A program made the position numbers and the translations under genes. A stretch of DNA of 64,000 nucleotides from an uncultured Acidobacteriota bacterium (GTDB lineage Bacteria; Acidobacteriota; JAAYUB01): contig CALAMB010000400.1 in the NCBI GenBank assembly GCA_937925645.1, positions 1 through 64,000 on the forward strand, given 5' to 3'. This document shows positions 7,799-15,600 of this stretch, piece after piece; the stretch's first letter is position 1; every line of letters starts with the position of its first letter. Below the pieces are notes generated by a model. That model did no database searches and was not told the origin of the DNA. It saw nothing but the letters and a program-made list of their open reading frames with translations.

Positions 7799-8636
7799 AT
7801 CGGCCTTCCAGTTCGCGCTGAACCTCGGGATCGAGGGAAAAACTCTCGTCGATCGACGGAAAGGAACCGTCGGTCACGTCGGCGCCGTACCGCCGAACGG
7901 CATCGATCATGACTTCCGCCAACCGGGCATAGGCGCGGACGAACTTGAACGGCGGCGCGTCACCCAGACCCATCAGGTCGTGGATAACGAGAATCTGGCC
8001 GTCGCACGCCGGGCCTGATCCGATGCCGATGGTGGGGATCGCCAGTTGGCGGGTGATGAGGTCGGCCACCTGGTGCGGGACGCCTTCGAGCACCACGGCG
8101 AAGCAGCCGGCGGCCTGCAGGGCCTGTGCGTCTTCAAGCAGGGTCTCGATCTCGGCGATCGTTCGCGCCTGGATCCGGTAGCCACCGAGTCGGTGGTACG
8201 ATTGGGGGGTCAAACCCAAATGGCCCATCACCGGGATCTCTGCGTCGAGGATGGCGGTGATGGCCGGCAGGCGCCGCCGTCCGCCCTCCAGTTTGACCCC
8301 CTCGGCGCCGCTTTCCTTCACCAGGCGGATCGCGTTGCGGACGGCCTGGACGGGTGATTCCTGGTAGGCGCCGAACGGCAGGTCCGCCACGAGCAGGGCG
8401 GACCGGATCGCCCGCCGGACGATTCGCGTATGGTATAGCATGGCTGCCATGTCCACCGGCAGGGTGGACACCTCACCCTGCACGACCATGCCCAGCGAAT
8501 CGCCCACCAGCACGATGTCCATCCCGGCGTCGTCGACGATTCGGGCGGTGGGAAAGTCGTAGGCGGTCAGCGCGGTGATTTTTTCCCCGCGGGACTTTTT
8601 CTGGCGGATGGTGCAGACCGTGCGCTTCTTTGCCAA
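7773..8636 (-). CDS. panB: 3-methyl-2-oxobutanoate hydroxymethyltransferase
   Basis: This 287-residue enzyme transfers a hydroxymethyl group from methylene-tetrahydrofolate to ketoisovalerate, making ketopantoate. The N-terminus carries KITALTAYDFPTARIVDDAG, then DIVLVGDSLGMVVQG with the metal-binding Asp. GAEGVKLEGG, PVMGHLGLTPQ and the C-terminal IGIGSGPACDGQILV are all family signatures. The only plausible start is a TTG at 8636, preceded by GGAGAGGG; no ATG lies near the conserved N-terminus. A good promoter sits about 30 bases upstream. First gene of the pantothenate operon. Confidence 0.97.
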   Translation of the reverse strand: MAKKRTVCTIRQKKSRGEKITALTAYDFPTARIVDDAGMDIVLVGDSLGMVVQGEVSTLPVDMAAMLYHTRIVRRAIRSALLVADLPFGAYQESPVQAVRNAIRLVKESGAEGVKLEGGRRRLPAITAILDAEIPVMGHLGLTPQSYHRLGGYRIQARTIAEIETLLEDAQALQAAGCFAVVLEGVPHQVADLITRQLAIPTIGIGSGPACDGQILVIHDLMGLGDAPPFKFVRAYARLAEVMIDAVRRYGADVTDGSFPSIDESFSLDPEVQRELEGRYGTHHQDQ

Positions 8637-8666
8637 AACCCTCTCCGGATGGGAAAAAACGATAGT

Positions 8667-8695
8667 ATTATAGGACTAGCCCCAGGAAAAAGCAA
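8667..8695 (-). promoter_or_regulatory. Promoter of the panB operon
   Basis: On the minus strand, TTGCTT (8695-8690) and a perfect TATAAT (8672-8667) are separated by 17 bases. The expected transcript start is near 8660, giving a short leader of about 24 bases before the TTG start codon of panB. Confidence 0.7.
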
Positions 8696-8748
8696 ACGGC
8701 ACCCGCACGGGGACCGGCGACGGGGCGGATACCCCGGGAGGAAACCCG

Positions 8749-9282
8749 ATGGATTGTTATGACGCCATTATGACGCGCCGGAGCATCCGCCGGTTCACGA
8801 CGGATCCGGTCGGGGAGGATTTGCTCGAATGCCTGTTGCGGGCGGCGATGGCGGCACCCACGGCCCGCAACATGCAGCCGTGGGAACTGGTGGTGGTCAC
8901 CGACGCGGTCCGGCGGCAACGACTGGCGGAAATCATACCGAACGGGAAGATGCTGCCCGAGGCGCCGCTGGCGCTGCTGATCTGCGGCAACCTGGACCGC
9001 AGTGTCGACGACACGCGGCCGCCCTACTGGGTGGTGGATTGCGCCGCCGCCGCCCAGAACGTGCTGCTCGCGGCCCACAGCCTGGGATTGGGAGGTGTTT
9101 GGCTGGGCGTGTATCCGCGCGAGGACCGCATGCGGGGCGTCGCATCGGCGCTGGATCTTCCGGACACCATCGTTCCCCACACCCTGCTGGCCTTGGGGCA
9201 CCCCGCGGAAGCCGGCGTGCTCAAGGACAAATACGATCCGGACAAAGTGCATCGTGAAGTGTGGTCTGAGGCGCAAAGGTAG
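8749..9282 (+). CDS. Nitroreductase-family flavoprotein
   Basis: This 177-residue protein belongs to the small nitroreductase (FMN-dependent oxidoreductase) family. The N-terminal ImTRRSIRRFTTDPV segment supplies FMN phosphate contacts. The AAPTARNMQPWELVVVTD run and the C-terminal GLGGVWLGVYPRE segment are typical. Such enzymes use NAD(P)H to reduce nitro compounds, quinones or flavins; the natural substrate cannot be read from sequence. GGGAGGAAAC precedes the ATG. It is transcribed divergently from panB and convergently with the anti-sigma gene, so it is a single-gene unit. Confidence 0.92.
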   Translation: MDCYDAIMTRRSIRRFTTDPVGEDLLECLLRAAMAAPTARNMQPWELVVVTDAVRRQRLAEIIPNGKMLPEAPLALLICGNLDRSVDDTRPPYWVVDCAAAAQNVLLAAHSLGLGGVWLGVYPREDRMRGVASALDLPDTIVPHTLLALGHPAEAGVLKDKYDPDKVHREVWSEAQR

Positions 9283-9296
9283 AGCCGGCGAACCGC

Positions 9297-10043
9297 TCAG
9301 CGCACTTTCTGGAGCAATTCGGCGGAAGCCTCCTGGTTGACCCCCGGATGACGGGCCAATTCCTCCAGGTCGGCGATGGCGGCATCGTGGCGGCCGCGAT
9401 ACAGGGCGGTCACGGCGCGTATCCAAAGATAATCCCGATAACAGGCGTTGCCGGGCGGGACCGGGTGCTGTGCCAACAGGCGGGCGGCGGCTTCCGGCTG
9501 GTCCAGTGCCAAATGGCACCGCGCGGCCAGGTGAACAGCCGGGGCGGACTGTCCGGCCGGCGGCAGCGCGGGCGTCACGGCAGCCAGCGCGTCGCGGGCC
9601 CGGTTTTGCCGGAACAGGGCCAAGGCGGTGACGAAACGGGAATCACTGGGTGCCTGGCCGGCATAGTTATCCATCCCCATCTGCTCCAGGTGCCGCAGGG
9701 AGCGGGCCAGATCGGCCGCCGGTGGATGGGGCGGAGTGGACAGCCATCCGGGCAGCAACAGCCAGGCGGACGTGCAGACCACCACCAGCAATGCCGCGGC
9801 GGTGGCCACGCTGGCCCAGCGCAGCGAGACGAACCGCACCAGAAAACCGGGCTCCTCGACCGAGTCCAGCGGACTCTCCATTCCCCGGATGGCGGTGATC
9901 ACCGGCTGCATGGCGAAAGTCTCTTCGGCGCAGTCGGGGCACGCCAAAAGGTGCGATTCCACTTGGCCGGCCTCCTCAGGATTCAACAGTCCCGCTTCGT
10001 AGAGAGGCAGAAGCCGCTTGATCCGGGTGTCACGGCAAGTCAT
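9297..10043 (-). CDS. Transmembrane anti-sigma factor with zinc-finger domain and helical repeat sensor part
   Basis: This 248-residue protein starts with an anti-sigma zinc-finger (zf-HC2-like) domain. The signature HLLACPDC appears around residues 29-36, within a run beginning LYEAGLLNPEEAGQVESH. One transmembrane segment (about 80-102, VATAAALLVVVCTSAWLLL) follows. The exported part of about 140 residues is alanine/leucine-rich with TPR-like helical pairs. Its ATG overlaps the stop of the ECF sigma gene (ATGA), the usual arrangement for a sigma/anti-sigma pair. The cytoplasmic finger should hold the sigma factor until an envelope signal releases it. The exported repeat domain could sense a protein partner; this is inference. 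Confidence 0.85.
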   Translation of the reverse strand: MTCRDTRIKRLLPLYEAGLLNPEEAGQVESHLLACPDCAEETFAMQPVITAIRGMESPLDSVEEPGFLVRFVSLRWASVATAAALLVVVCTSAWLLLPGWLSTPPHPPAADLARSLRHLEQMGMDNYAGQAPSDSRFVTALALFRQNRARDALAAVTPALPPAGQSAPAVHLAARCHLALDQPEAAARLLAQHPVPPGNACYRDYLWIRAVTALYRGRHDAAIADLEELARHPGVNQEASAELLQKVR

Positions 10044-10564
10044 AGCGAGTACCCCTCTTGGCGGAGCAGCCGGCGCAGGTAGTTCCGGCAGCGGAAGATT
10101 TTCGTGTTGACCACCTTGAAATGGTACTGGGGAAATTCGGCGAAGATTTCTTCCCGGGAGTAGCCGGCATACAGCATCCACAACAGCCGCCGGCATTGGC
10201 CGCCGAGTTGCCGCCAGCTTCGCTGGATCTTGCCGCGGAGTTCGGCCTCGGTGGACATCGCCAGCGGGTCCGGCAGGTCGGATCGGAGCGTCCGCTGGGT
10301 ATCCTCGGTGATTTCCGCGGTGGTGCGATGGCGCCGCTCGCGCTGCTGGTAGTAATTGCCGATCTTGTTGCGCAGCACGCCGAACGCCCATTGGAGAAAG
10401 CTTTTTTCAAAGGTTTGCGAAGGGGTTTTTTCTACAACAGTCATCAGCGCATCCTGCACGATTTCTTCCGCATCCTGCTCGTCGCGGACCCTTCGTTTCG
10501 CAAGCGCGAGAAATATTTCGCGCAATTTTGTAAGGTCGATATGCGGAGGCAGATTGTCCGACAT
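10040..10564 (-). CDS. ECF-type RNA polymerase sigma factor
   Basis: This 174-residue protein has sigma region 2 (DEQDAEEIVQDALMTVVEK, then SFLQWAFGVLRNKIGNYYQ) and a region 4 helix-turn-helix near the C-terminus (YSREEIFAEFPQYHFKVVN). The start at ATG 10564 (MSDNLPPHID) fits the family length. An upstream in-frame extension to 10810 would run through the promoter region and is unlikely. It forms a coupled pair with the downstream anti-sigma gene. Such factors usually activate their own promoter; the one seen upstream, however, looks housekeeping-like with an extended -10. Confidence 0.9.
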   Translation of the reverse strand: MSDNLPPHIDLTKLREIFLALAKRRVRDEQDAEEIVQDALMTVVEKTPSQTFEKSFLQWAFGVLRNKIGNYYQQRERRHRTTAEITEDTQRTLRSDLPDPLAMSTEAELRGKIQRSWRQLGGQCRRLLWMLYAGYSREEIFAEFPQYHFKVVNTKIFRCRNYLRRLLRQEGYSL

Positions 10565-10598
10565 GATCCTGTTCCCGGCTGCGGTGTAAAAGAGTGCT

Positions 10599-10607
10599 AT
10601 TATAGCA
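10599..10607 (-). promoter_or_regulatory. Extended -10 promoter of the ECF sigma/anti-sigma operon
   Basis: On the minus strand, TGC is directly followed by a perfect TATAAT (10604-10599). No good -35 lies 16-18 bases upstream, so this would be an extended -10 promoter. The expected transcript start is near 10592, about 28 bases before the sigma ATG. Confidence 0.5.
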
Positions 10608-10756
10608 GCACCTGAAACGATCGTCTGCATACATTTGAAGGCCCGCCGGCGATTCTGGTTCTCGAAAGCCGGCGGCAAAGCGGCGACTGGGCGGGCGATG
10701 GAGCGGGTTTGGGGCGTTCCGGCAAACTGCCGGCCGGCCTTGCCGTGCAAAGGTTC

Positions 10757-10785
10757 TTGTGTTGTCGCCCGTCCCGGCCTAGAAT
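10757..10785 (+). promoter_or_regulatory. Promoter of the class II aldolase gene
   Basis: TTGTGT (10757-10762), 17 bases, then TAGAAT (10780-10785). The expected start of transcription is near 10792, leaving a leader of about 11 bases with no clear ribosome-binding site before ATG 10803. Confidence 0.5.
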
Positions 10786-10802
10786 AATCGCGGTCCATCA
10801 CG

Positions 10803-11654
10803 ATGAACATCTACGATGTGAAAAAGGACATCATCGAAGCGGGGCGGCGCTGTTGGCTGCGGGGCTGGGTCGCCGCCAACGACGGCAACATCAGTGTGCG
10901 GATCTCCGACACTGAAATTCTGGCCACCGCCACAGGGCAGAGTAAAGGGTTCCTGACGCCGGACATGATCGTCCGCGTGGATCGTCAGGGACGCCTTCTG
11001 GAGGGCGACATCCAGCCTTCGTCGGAAATCCAGATGCACCTGATGGTGTATGACCGGCGGCCGGAGATCCGCGCCGTCTTCCACGCGCACCCGCCGTATT
11101 GCACGGCGCACGCGGTTGCCGGGTTGCCGCTGTCGCATTGCGTGCTGCCCGAGATCGTGGTGAGCCTGGGGGCGGTGCCGCTGGCGCCCTACGGCACGCC
11201 CAGCACGCTGGAGGTGCCGGAATCCCTCCGCCCCTATCTCAGCGGCTACGACGCCTTCCTGCTCCAGAATCATGGCGCCCTGACGCTGGGCCGCACCATT
11301 TACGAAGCGTACTACCGGATGGAGTCCATCGAGCATTTTGCCCACATCCTCTACCTGGCGAGGGGACTGGGCGCCGTGAACGTCCTGAGCCGCGACCAGG
11401 TGGACAAGCTCCGTCAGATCCGGACCGGATATGGGCTGACCGGGGAGGCCCCCGAGTGCCGCGTCCGTGAATCGTTGCCCCCCGAGGATCCTTTCCGGCT
11501 GGACCGCCTGATGACCGATTTGGCAAAACCGGCCACCCCGCCGAACTGCGGTCCGTCGGAACCGCTCCCCCGTGCTGAACCCGCCGGGGAATCCGACTGG
11601 ACCAACGAGATCATCCGCCGCGTCCTGGAGCGCCTGCAAATTTCCAGCCGGTGA
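10803..11654 (+). CDS. Class II aldolase/adducin-family protein (fuculose-phosphate aldolase-like)
   Basis: This 283-residue protein has the zinc-dependent class II aldolase/adducin fold over its first 215 residues. Visible features are NDGNISVRI near the start, TPDMIVRVD, SSEIQMHLMVY carrying the catalytic Glu, the metal-binding HAHPPY and LQNHGALTLG with the third zinc histidine. The family splits sugar phosphates (fuculose-, rhamnulose- or ribulose-phosphate) or dehydrates methylthioribulose phosphate; the substrate cannot be fixed from motifs. The last 65 residues are a proline-rich linker and a short helix that the core fold does not need. It stands alone with its own promoter. The leader before the ATG seems very short. 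Confidence 0.88.
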   Translation: MNIYDVKKDIIEAGRRCWLRGWVAANDGNISVRISDTEILATATGQSKGFLTPDMIVRVDRQGRLLEGDIQPSSEIQMHLMVYDRRPEIRAVFHAHPPYCTAHAVAGLPLSHCVLPEIVVSLGAVPLAPYGTPSTLEVPESLRPYLSGYDAFLLQNHGALTLGRTIYEAYYRMESIEHFAHILYLARGLGAVNVLSRDQVDKLRQIRTGYGLTGEAPECRVRESLPPEDPFRLDRLMTDLAKPATPPNCGPSEPLPRAEPAGESDWTNEIIRRVLERLQISSR

Positions 11655-11692
11655 CGGGGGAGAACGCGCCGCCTCCCGCAGCAGGTTTGCTG

Positions 11693-11721
11693 TTGCGCTG
11701 TTGGGCGCCTTTTCCTAAAAT
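11693..11721 (+). promoter_or_regulatory. Promoter of the sat operon
   Basis: TTGCGC (11693-11698), 17 bases, then TAAAAT (11716-11721). A GAGGAG lies just upstream of ATG 11756. The transcript probably covers sat, the phosphodiesterase gene and cysC. Confidence 0.6.
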
Positions 11722-11755
11722 ACCCAGTTTCGCATACTGTCGGTGAGGAGCGAGC

Positions 11756-12922
11756 ATGTCGATTCTGCCGCATGGTGGCCAACTGGTCAACCGGATAGCC
11801 GAGGACAAGGAACGAGAGTCGCTGATGGAAGCGGTGCCCGGCATGCCAGCGGTCACGCTGAATCCGCGGGAGCAGGCTGATCTGCTGATGCTGGCTACGG
11901 GAGCGATGTCGCCGCTGGACGGATTCATGGGCCGTGACGACTATTTATCGGTGCTGGATCTGAAGCGCCTGGCGAATGGTCTGCCCTGGACGCTGCCCGT
12001 CACCTTGGCGGTGGCGGAAGAAGTGGCGGATCGACTGGTCGAAGACTCGGATGTGGCGCTCCGCACCCCGGCGGGCGCCCTGCTCGGCGTGCTGCATCTA
12101 CGGGAAAAGTACCCGGTCGACAAGGCGGCGGAGGCCGAGAAAGTGCTGCTGACCACCGATGAACGCCATCCGGGGGTTCAGTACCTTCAGGGGACCGGGA
12201 ACTGCTATCTCGGTGGGCGGATAACCCTGCTGCATCGGCCACCAAACAGTCCGTTTGCCAATTACCTGCTTGACCCTCGGGAGACGCGGCTCCTGTTTAA
12301 ATTGCGCGGCTGGCATACGGTGGTGGCTTTCCAGACTCGCAATCCGATCCACCGGGCGCACGAGTACATATTGAAGTGCGCCCTGGAATCGGTAGACGGT
12401 CTGCTTGTCCACCCGCTCGTCGGCGAGACAAAAGCGGACGACATCCCGGCGGATGTGCGCATGCGTTGTTACGACGCGCTGCTTCAGAACTACTTTCCCA
12501 AGACCCGGACGGTGATCTCGGTGTTCCCTGCGGCGATGCGCTATGCCGGACCGCGCGAAGCGGTCTTTCATGCCCTGGTCCGCAAGAACTACGGCTGCAC
12601 CCATCTCATCGTCGGACGCGACCACGCCGGGGTGGGCAATTTCTACGGGCCGTTCGATGCTCATTTAATCTTCCGGGAGTTCGAGCCGGAGGAGATCGGT
12701 ATCCAGCCGATGTTCTTCGACAACACTTTCTTCTGTCGCACCTGCCAGCAGATGGCTTCGGCCAAGACCTGCCCGCACGACTCCGAACATCACCTGGCGC
12801 TCAGCGGCACCCGGTTGCGGGAATTGCTGGCCAGGGGGGAATACCCGCCGGCCGAGCTGAGCCGCCCGGAAGTCGCCGCCATTCTCATCGAGCACACCCG
12901 GGGGCGGGTAAATGGAACCTAA
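11756..12922 (+). CDS. sat: Sulfate adenylyltransferase (ATP sulfurylase)
   Basis: This 388-residue enzyme joins ATP and sulfate into adenylyl sulfate (APS). The catalytic FQTRNPIHRAHEYI segment (about residues 192-205) holds the QxRN and HxxH motifs, and the LIVGRDHAGVG loop follows. Near the end a CRTCQQMASAKTCPHD cluster looks like the zinc site of the homo-oligomeric Sat enzymes shared by dissimilatory and many assimilatory bacteria. It lacks the APS-kinase-like tail of fungal forms, and a separate cysC lies downstream. Its end overlaps the next gene by 11 bases. Because cysC follows, the direction is probably sulfate activation to PAPS. Confidence 0.96.
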   Translation: MSILPHGGQLVNRIAEDKERESLMEAVPGMPAVTLNPREQADLLMLATGAMSPLDGFMGRDDYLSVLDLKRLANGLPWTLPVTLAVAEEVADRLVEDSDVALRTPAGALLGVLHLREKYPVDKAAEAEKVLLTTDERHPGVQYLQGTGNCYLGGRITLLHRPPNSPFANYLLDPRETRLLFKLRGWHTVVAFQTRNPIHRAHEYILKCALESVDGLLVHPLVGETKADDIPADVRMRCYDALLQNYFPKTRTVISVFPAAMRYAGPREAVFHALVRKNYGCTHLIVGRDHAGVGNFYGPFDAHLIFREFEPEEIGIQPMFFDNTFFCRTCQQMASAKTCPHDSEHHLALSGTRLRELLARGEYPPAELSRPEVAAILIEHTRGRVNGT

Positions 12923-14291
12923 GCTACTCATCATCGGGCTGGACTGCGCGACCCCCCAACTGGTCTTCGGTGAGTTCGCGGCGGAAATGCCCCGGCTTCA
13001 CGCCTTGGCTCGCCGCGGCCGGTCGGGCCGCCTGGAAAGCACCATTCCGCCGATCACTGTGCCGGCATGGACCGCCATGGTTACCGGCAAGGATCCCGGC
13101 CAGTTGGGTTGCTACGGATTTCGAAACCGGGCCACGTACGGGTACGATGACCTGTTTTTCGCCAACGCCACGGCAGTCAAGGAGCCAACGCTCTGGAACG
13201 TGCTCAGCCGTCACCGCAAGCGCTGCATCGTTCTGAACGTACCTCAGACGTACCCCCCCAAGCCGCTCAACGGGATCCTGGTCGGCTGCTTCCTGACGCC
13301 TGACAAATCCGTTCCCTACACGTATCCGCCGGAAATTGCCGCCGAATTGGACACCCTGGCCGACGGGAATTACATCATCGATGTGAACGATTTCAGAACC
13401 GACGACAAGGCCGCGCTGTTGGATCAGATTTACACCATGAGCCGGCGGCGCTTCCAAGTGGTCCGACATTGGCTGGCTCACCAGGAGTGGGATTTTTTCA
13501 TGTTCGTCGAAATGGGACCCGACCGGATCCACCACGGCTTCTGGCGCTATTGCGACCCGACCCACCGCCTGCATGAGCCGGGCAATCCGTTCCGGAACAC
13601 GCTGCGCGACTATTATCGCTGGCTCGACGAGCGGATCGGCGAACTGCTGGATCAGGTCGGTCGCGAAACCGCCGTCATGATTGTCAGCGACCACGGTGCC
13701 CGGGGAATGCGGGGTGGAATCTGCATCAACGAATGGCTGCAGCGCCAGGGCTACCTGGTGCTCAAGGAACCGCCTGCCGCTGCGACGTCCTTGAAAATGG
13801 ACATGGTGGACTGGTCCCGGACTCGCGTTTGGGGCGAGGGCGGATACTATGCGCGGGTGTTCTTCAACGTGCGCGGCCGGGAGCCGCAGGGGGTGATCCC
13901 CCCGGCTGAATTCTCCGCTTTCCGTGATCGCGTGCAGGCCGAAATCGAGGCGATCGGAGATGAACAGGGGCGTCCCATTGGTTCGGTGATCTATCGCCCC
14001 GAGCGCCTGTATCGGGAGTGCCGAAATATCCCGCCGGACCTGATCGTCTACTTCGGCGACCTGTCGTGGCGGTCCGCGGGTGTAGTCGGCGGCGGCGCCC
14101 TGCATGTTTTCGAGAACGATACCGGCCCTGATGACGCCAATCACGACCGATTCGGGATTTATGTCTATTTCGATCCCCGCCGGCCCGCCGGCGGGCAGAC
14201 CGGCGACGCGAGCATCTTTGACATTACCCCAACGGTGCTGGACTATTTCCATCTTCCGGTGCCTGATGACGCGATCGGCCGGCCATGGTAA
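12912..14291 (+). CDS. Type I phosphodiesterase/nucleotide pyrophosphatase-family protein
   Basis: This 459-residue protein is in the alkaline phosphatase superfamily (nucleotide pyrophosphatase/phosphodiesterase branch). Metal ligands are visible as IIGLDCATP near the start, the nucleophile region PPITVPAWTAMVTG, DRIHHGFW and VSDHGARGMRGG. There is no signal peptide, so it is probably cytoplasmic. It overlaps sat by 11 bases and precedes cysC. Proteins of this family hydrolyse phosphodiesters or transfer phospho-groups. The setting suggests action on a nucleotide or sulfonucleotide such as APS, PAPS or PAP, but no motif confirms that. Confidence 0.85.
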   Translation: MEPKLLIIGLDCATPQLVFGEFAAEMPRLHALARRGRSGRLESTIPPITVPAWTAMVTGKDPGQLGCYGFRNRATYGYDDLFFANATAVKEPTLWNVLSRHRKRCIVLNVPQTYPPKPLNGILVGCFLTPDKSVPYTYPPEIAAELDTLADGNYIIDVNDFRTDDKAALLDQIYTMSRRRFQVVRHWLAHQEWDFFMFVEMGPDRIHHGFWRYCDPTHRLHEPGNPFRNTLRDYYRWLDERIGELLDQVGRETAVMIVSDHGARGMRGGICINEWLQRQGYLVLKEPPAAATSLKMDMVDWSRTRVWGEGGYYARVFFNVRGREPQGVIPPAEFSAFRDRVQAEIEAIGDEQGRPIGSVIYRPERLYRECRNIPPDLIVYFGDLSWRSAGVVGGGALHVFENDTGPDDANHDRFGIYVYFDPRRPAGGQTGDASIFDITPTVLDYFHLPVPDDAIGRPW

Positions 14292-14368
14292 GGACTTCGG
14301 GTGGCGGACCGGGCCACGGCGAACTCGCTGACCGCGTGACAACACAGAGAATTTGAAAGGAGCAAGAA

Positions 14369-14968
14369 ATGAAAGGTTTCACCATCTGGTTCACCGGCTT
14401 GCCCAGCTCCGGCAAAAGCACGCTGGCCCGTCTGATCGAGGGCTGCCTGCTTGAGCGGGGCCTCCCGGTGGAAGTGTTCGACGGCGACGAGGTGAGAACC
14501 CACCTGAGCAAGGGATTGGGTTTCAGCAAGGAGGACCGGGACGAAAACATCCGGCGGATCGGCTATGTCTGCCACCTCTTGTCGCGGAATGGCGTGGTGG
14601 CCGTTGCCGCGGCGATTTCGCCCTATCGGGCGATCCGCGACGAGAACAGAGCCCGCATCGGCGATTTTGTGGAGGTGTTCGTCAAGTGCCCGCTGGATGT
14701 GCTCGTCGCGCGGGATCCCAAGGGAAATTACAAGCGGGCGCTGGCCGGCGAGCTGAAAAACTTCACCGGCGTATCAGATCCGTATGAGGAACCGGAACAC
14801 CCCGAAGTGATTGTGGAGACCGACCGCGAATCGCCGGAACAATCCGCCGCCCGTATCCTGAAGACGTTGGAACTGATGAACTTGATTCCTGTGGCCGAGG
14901 CGGTCAGCTACACGCCCGAAGAAGAAGAGAAAATCAAAAAACGTCTCCACGCCCTGGGGTATATTTGA
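14369..14968 (+). CDS. cysC: Adenylylsulfate kinase (APS kinase)
   Basis: This 199-residue enzyme phosphorylates APS to PAPS, the donor for sulfotransferases and for PAPS-type sulfate reduction. The Walker [12 protein letters not shown] lies near residue 12. The substrate loop [20 protein letters not shown] with the conserved RIGYV follows, and [12 protein letters not shown] carries the lid. A GAAAGGAG ribosome site precedes the ATG. It is the third gene after sat. No PAPS reductase or sulfite reductase is in the window, so the end use (cysteine synthesis or sulfated polymers) is open. A charged helical tail extends slightly beyond the core kinase. Confidence 0.96.
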   Translation: MKGFTIWFTGLPSSGKSTLARLIEGCLLERGLPVEVFDGDEVRTHLSKGLGFSKEDRDENIRRIGYVCHLLSRNGVVAVAAAISPYRAIRDENRARIGDFVEVFVKCPLDVLVARDPKGNYKRALAGELKNFTGVSDPYEEPEHPEVIVETDRESPEQSAARILKTLELMNLIPVAEAVSYTPEEEEKIKKRLHALGYI

Positions 14969-15112
14969 GCCGAGCAGGCATGCGGCTTCTGAGCTGAGGG
15001 ACGGCAGGGTGCGACGAGATGGTTGCCGTGAACGGCCCGGCAGCGGCGGGCGGGGAAAGAGCCGTCCGTGGGACGATCGTGTGGTTGGTCGAATCCCTGC
15101 AATCAGCAATTG

Positions 15113-15469
15113 TCAGATTCGATTGAAATCGTCCTCGTAGCGGATGATGTCATCTTCGCCGAAGTAATCGCCGGTCTGAACCTCGATGAAAATCAGCGGC
15201 GCCGGTCCGGGATTGGCCACGCGGTGGCGGGCTTGGCGCGGGATGTGGATGCTGTCCCCCGGAGCCAGCCGGTGGTCGGTGCCGTCGACACTCACCACGG
15301 CCTCTCCCAGCACGACCGTCCACTGCTCGCGGCGGCGCTGGTGCGATTGCAGGCTGAGCCGCTTGCCGGCAGCCACTTCGATCCGTTTCACTTTGAAGCC
15401 CGGTCCTTCGTCGAGGACGATGAACCGCCCCCATGGCCGCACATCGTCATTCGGTCCCTCGCTGGTCAT
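15113..15469 (-). CDS. Single-domain cupin, mannose-6-phosphate isomerase type II-like
   Basis: This 118-residue protein matches the C-terminal cupin of bifunctional mannose-1-phosphate guanylyltransferase/phosphomannose isomerases. The RPWGRFIVLDEGPGFKVKRI opening, SLQSHQRRREQWTVVLGEA, and the HIPRQARHRVANPG second cupin motif are typical. Stand-alone copies exist and may isomerise mannose-6-phosphate to supply GDP-mannose, or act on related sugars. A GAGG lies 5 bases before the ATG at 15469; a GTG two codons upstream overlaps that site and is less likely. It stands alone, convergent with cysC. No guanylyltransferase partner is in the window. Confidence 0.88.
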   Translation of the reverse strand: MTSEGPNDDVRPWGRFIVLDEGPGFKVKRIEVAAGKRLSLQSHQRRREQWTVVLGEAVVSVDGTDHRLAPGDSIHIPRQARHRVANPGPAPLIFIEVQTGDYFGEDDIIRYEDDFNRI

Positions 15470-15523
15470 GCGCACCTCGGGCTTGCCATCGATTTGTTGC
15501 GCTTGCGTGACTGAAAAATCATA

Positions 15524-15552
15524 TTGAAATCAACTATTTCATTCTATATGAT
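15524..15552 (+). promoter_or_regulatory. Promoter of the fecR-GGDEF-mre operon
   Basis: TTGAAA (15524-15529), 17 bases, then TATGAT (15547-15552), each matching five of six consensus positions. It lies about 50 bases upstream of the FecR-domain gene in a locally AT-rich stretch. It may drive a long transcript through the diguanylate cyclase and mre genes. Confidence 0.65.
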
Positions 15553-15600
15553 CTTTCTTGGCAGTCAAAGACTTTACGGGGGCTGAACAGCACTCGCTCC

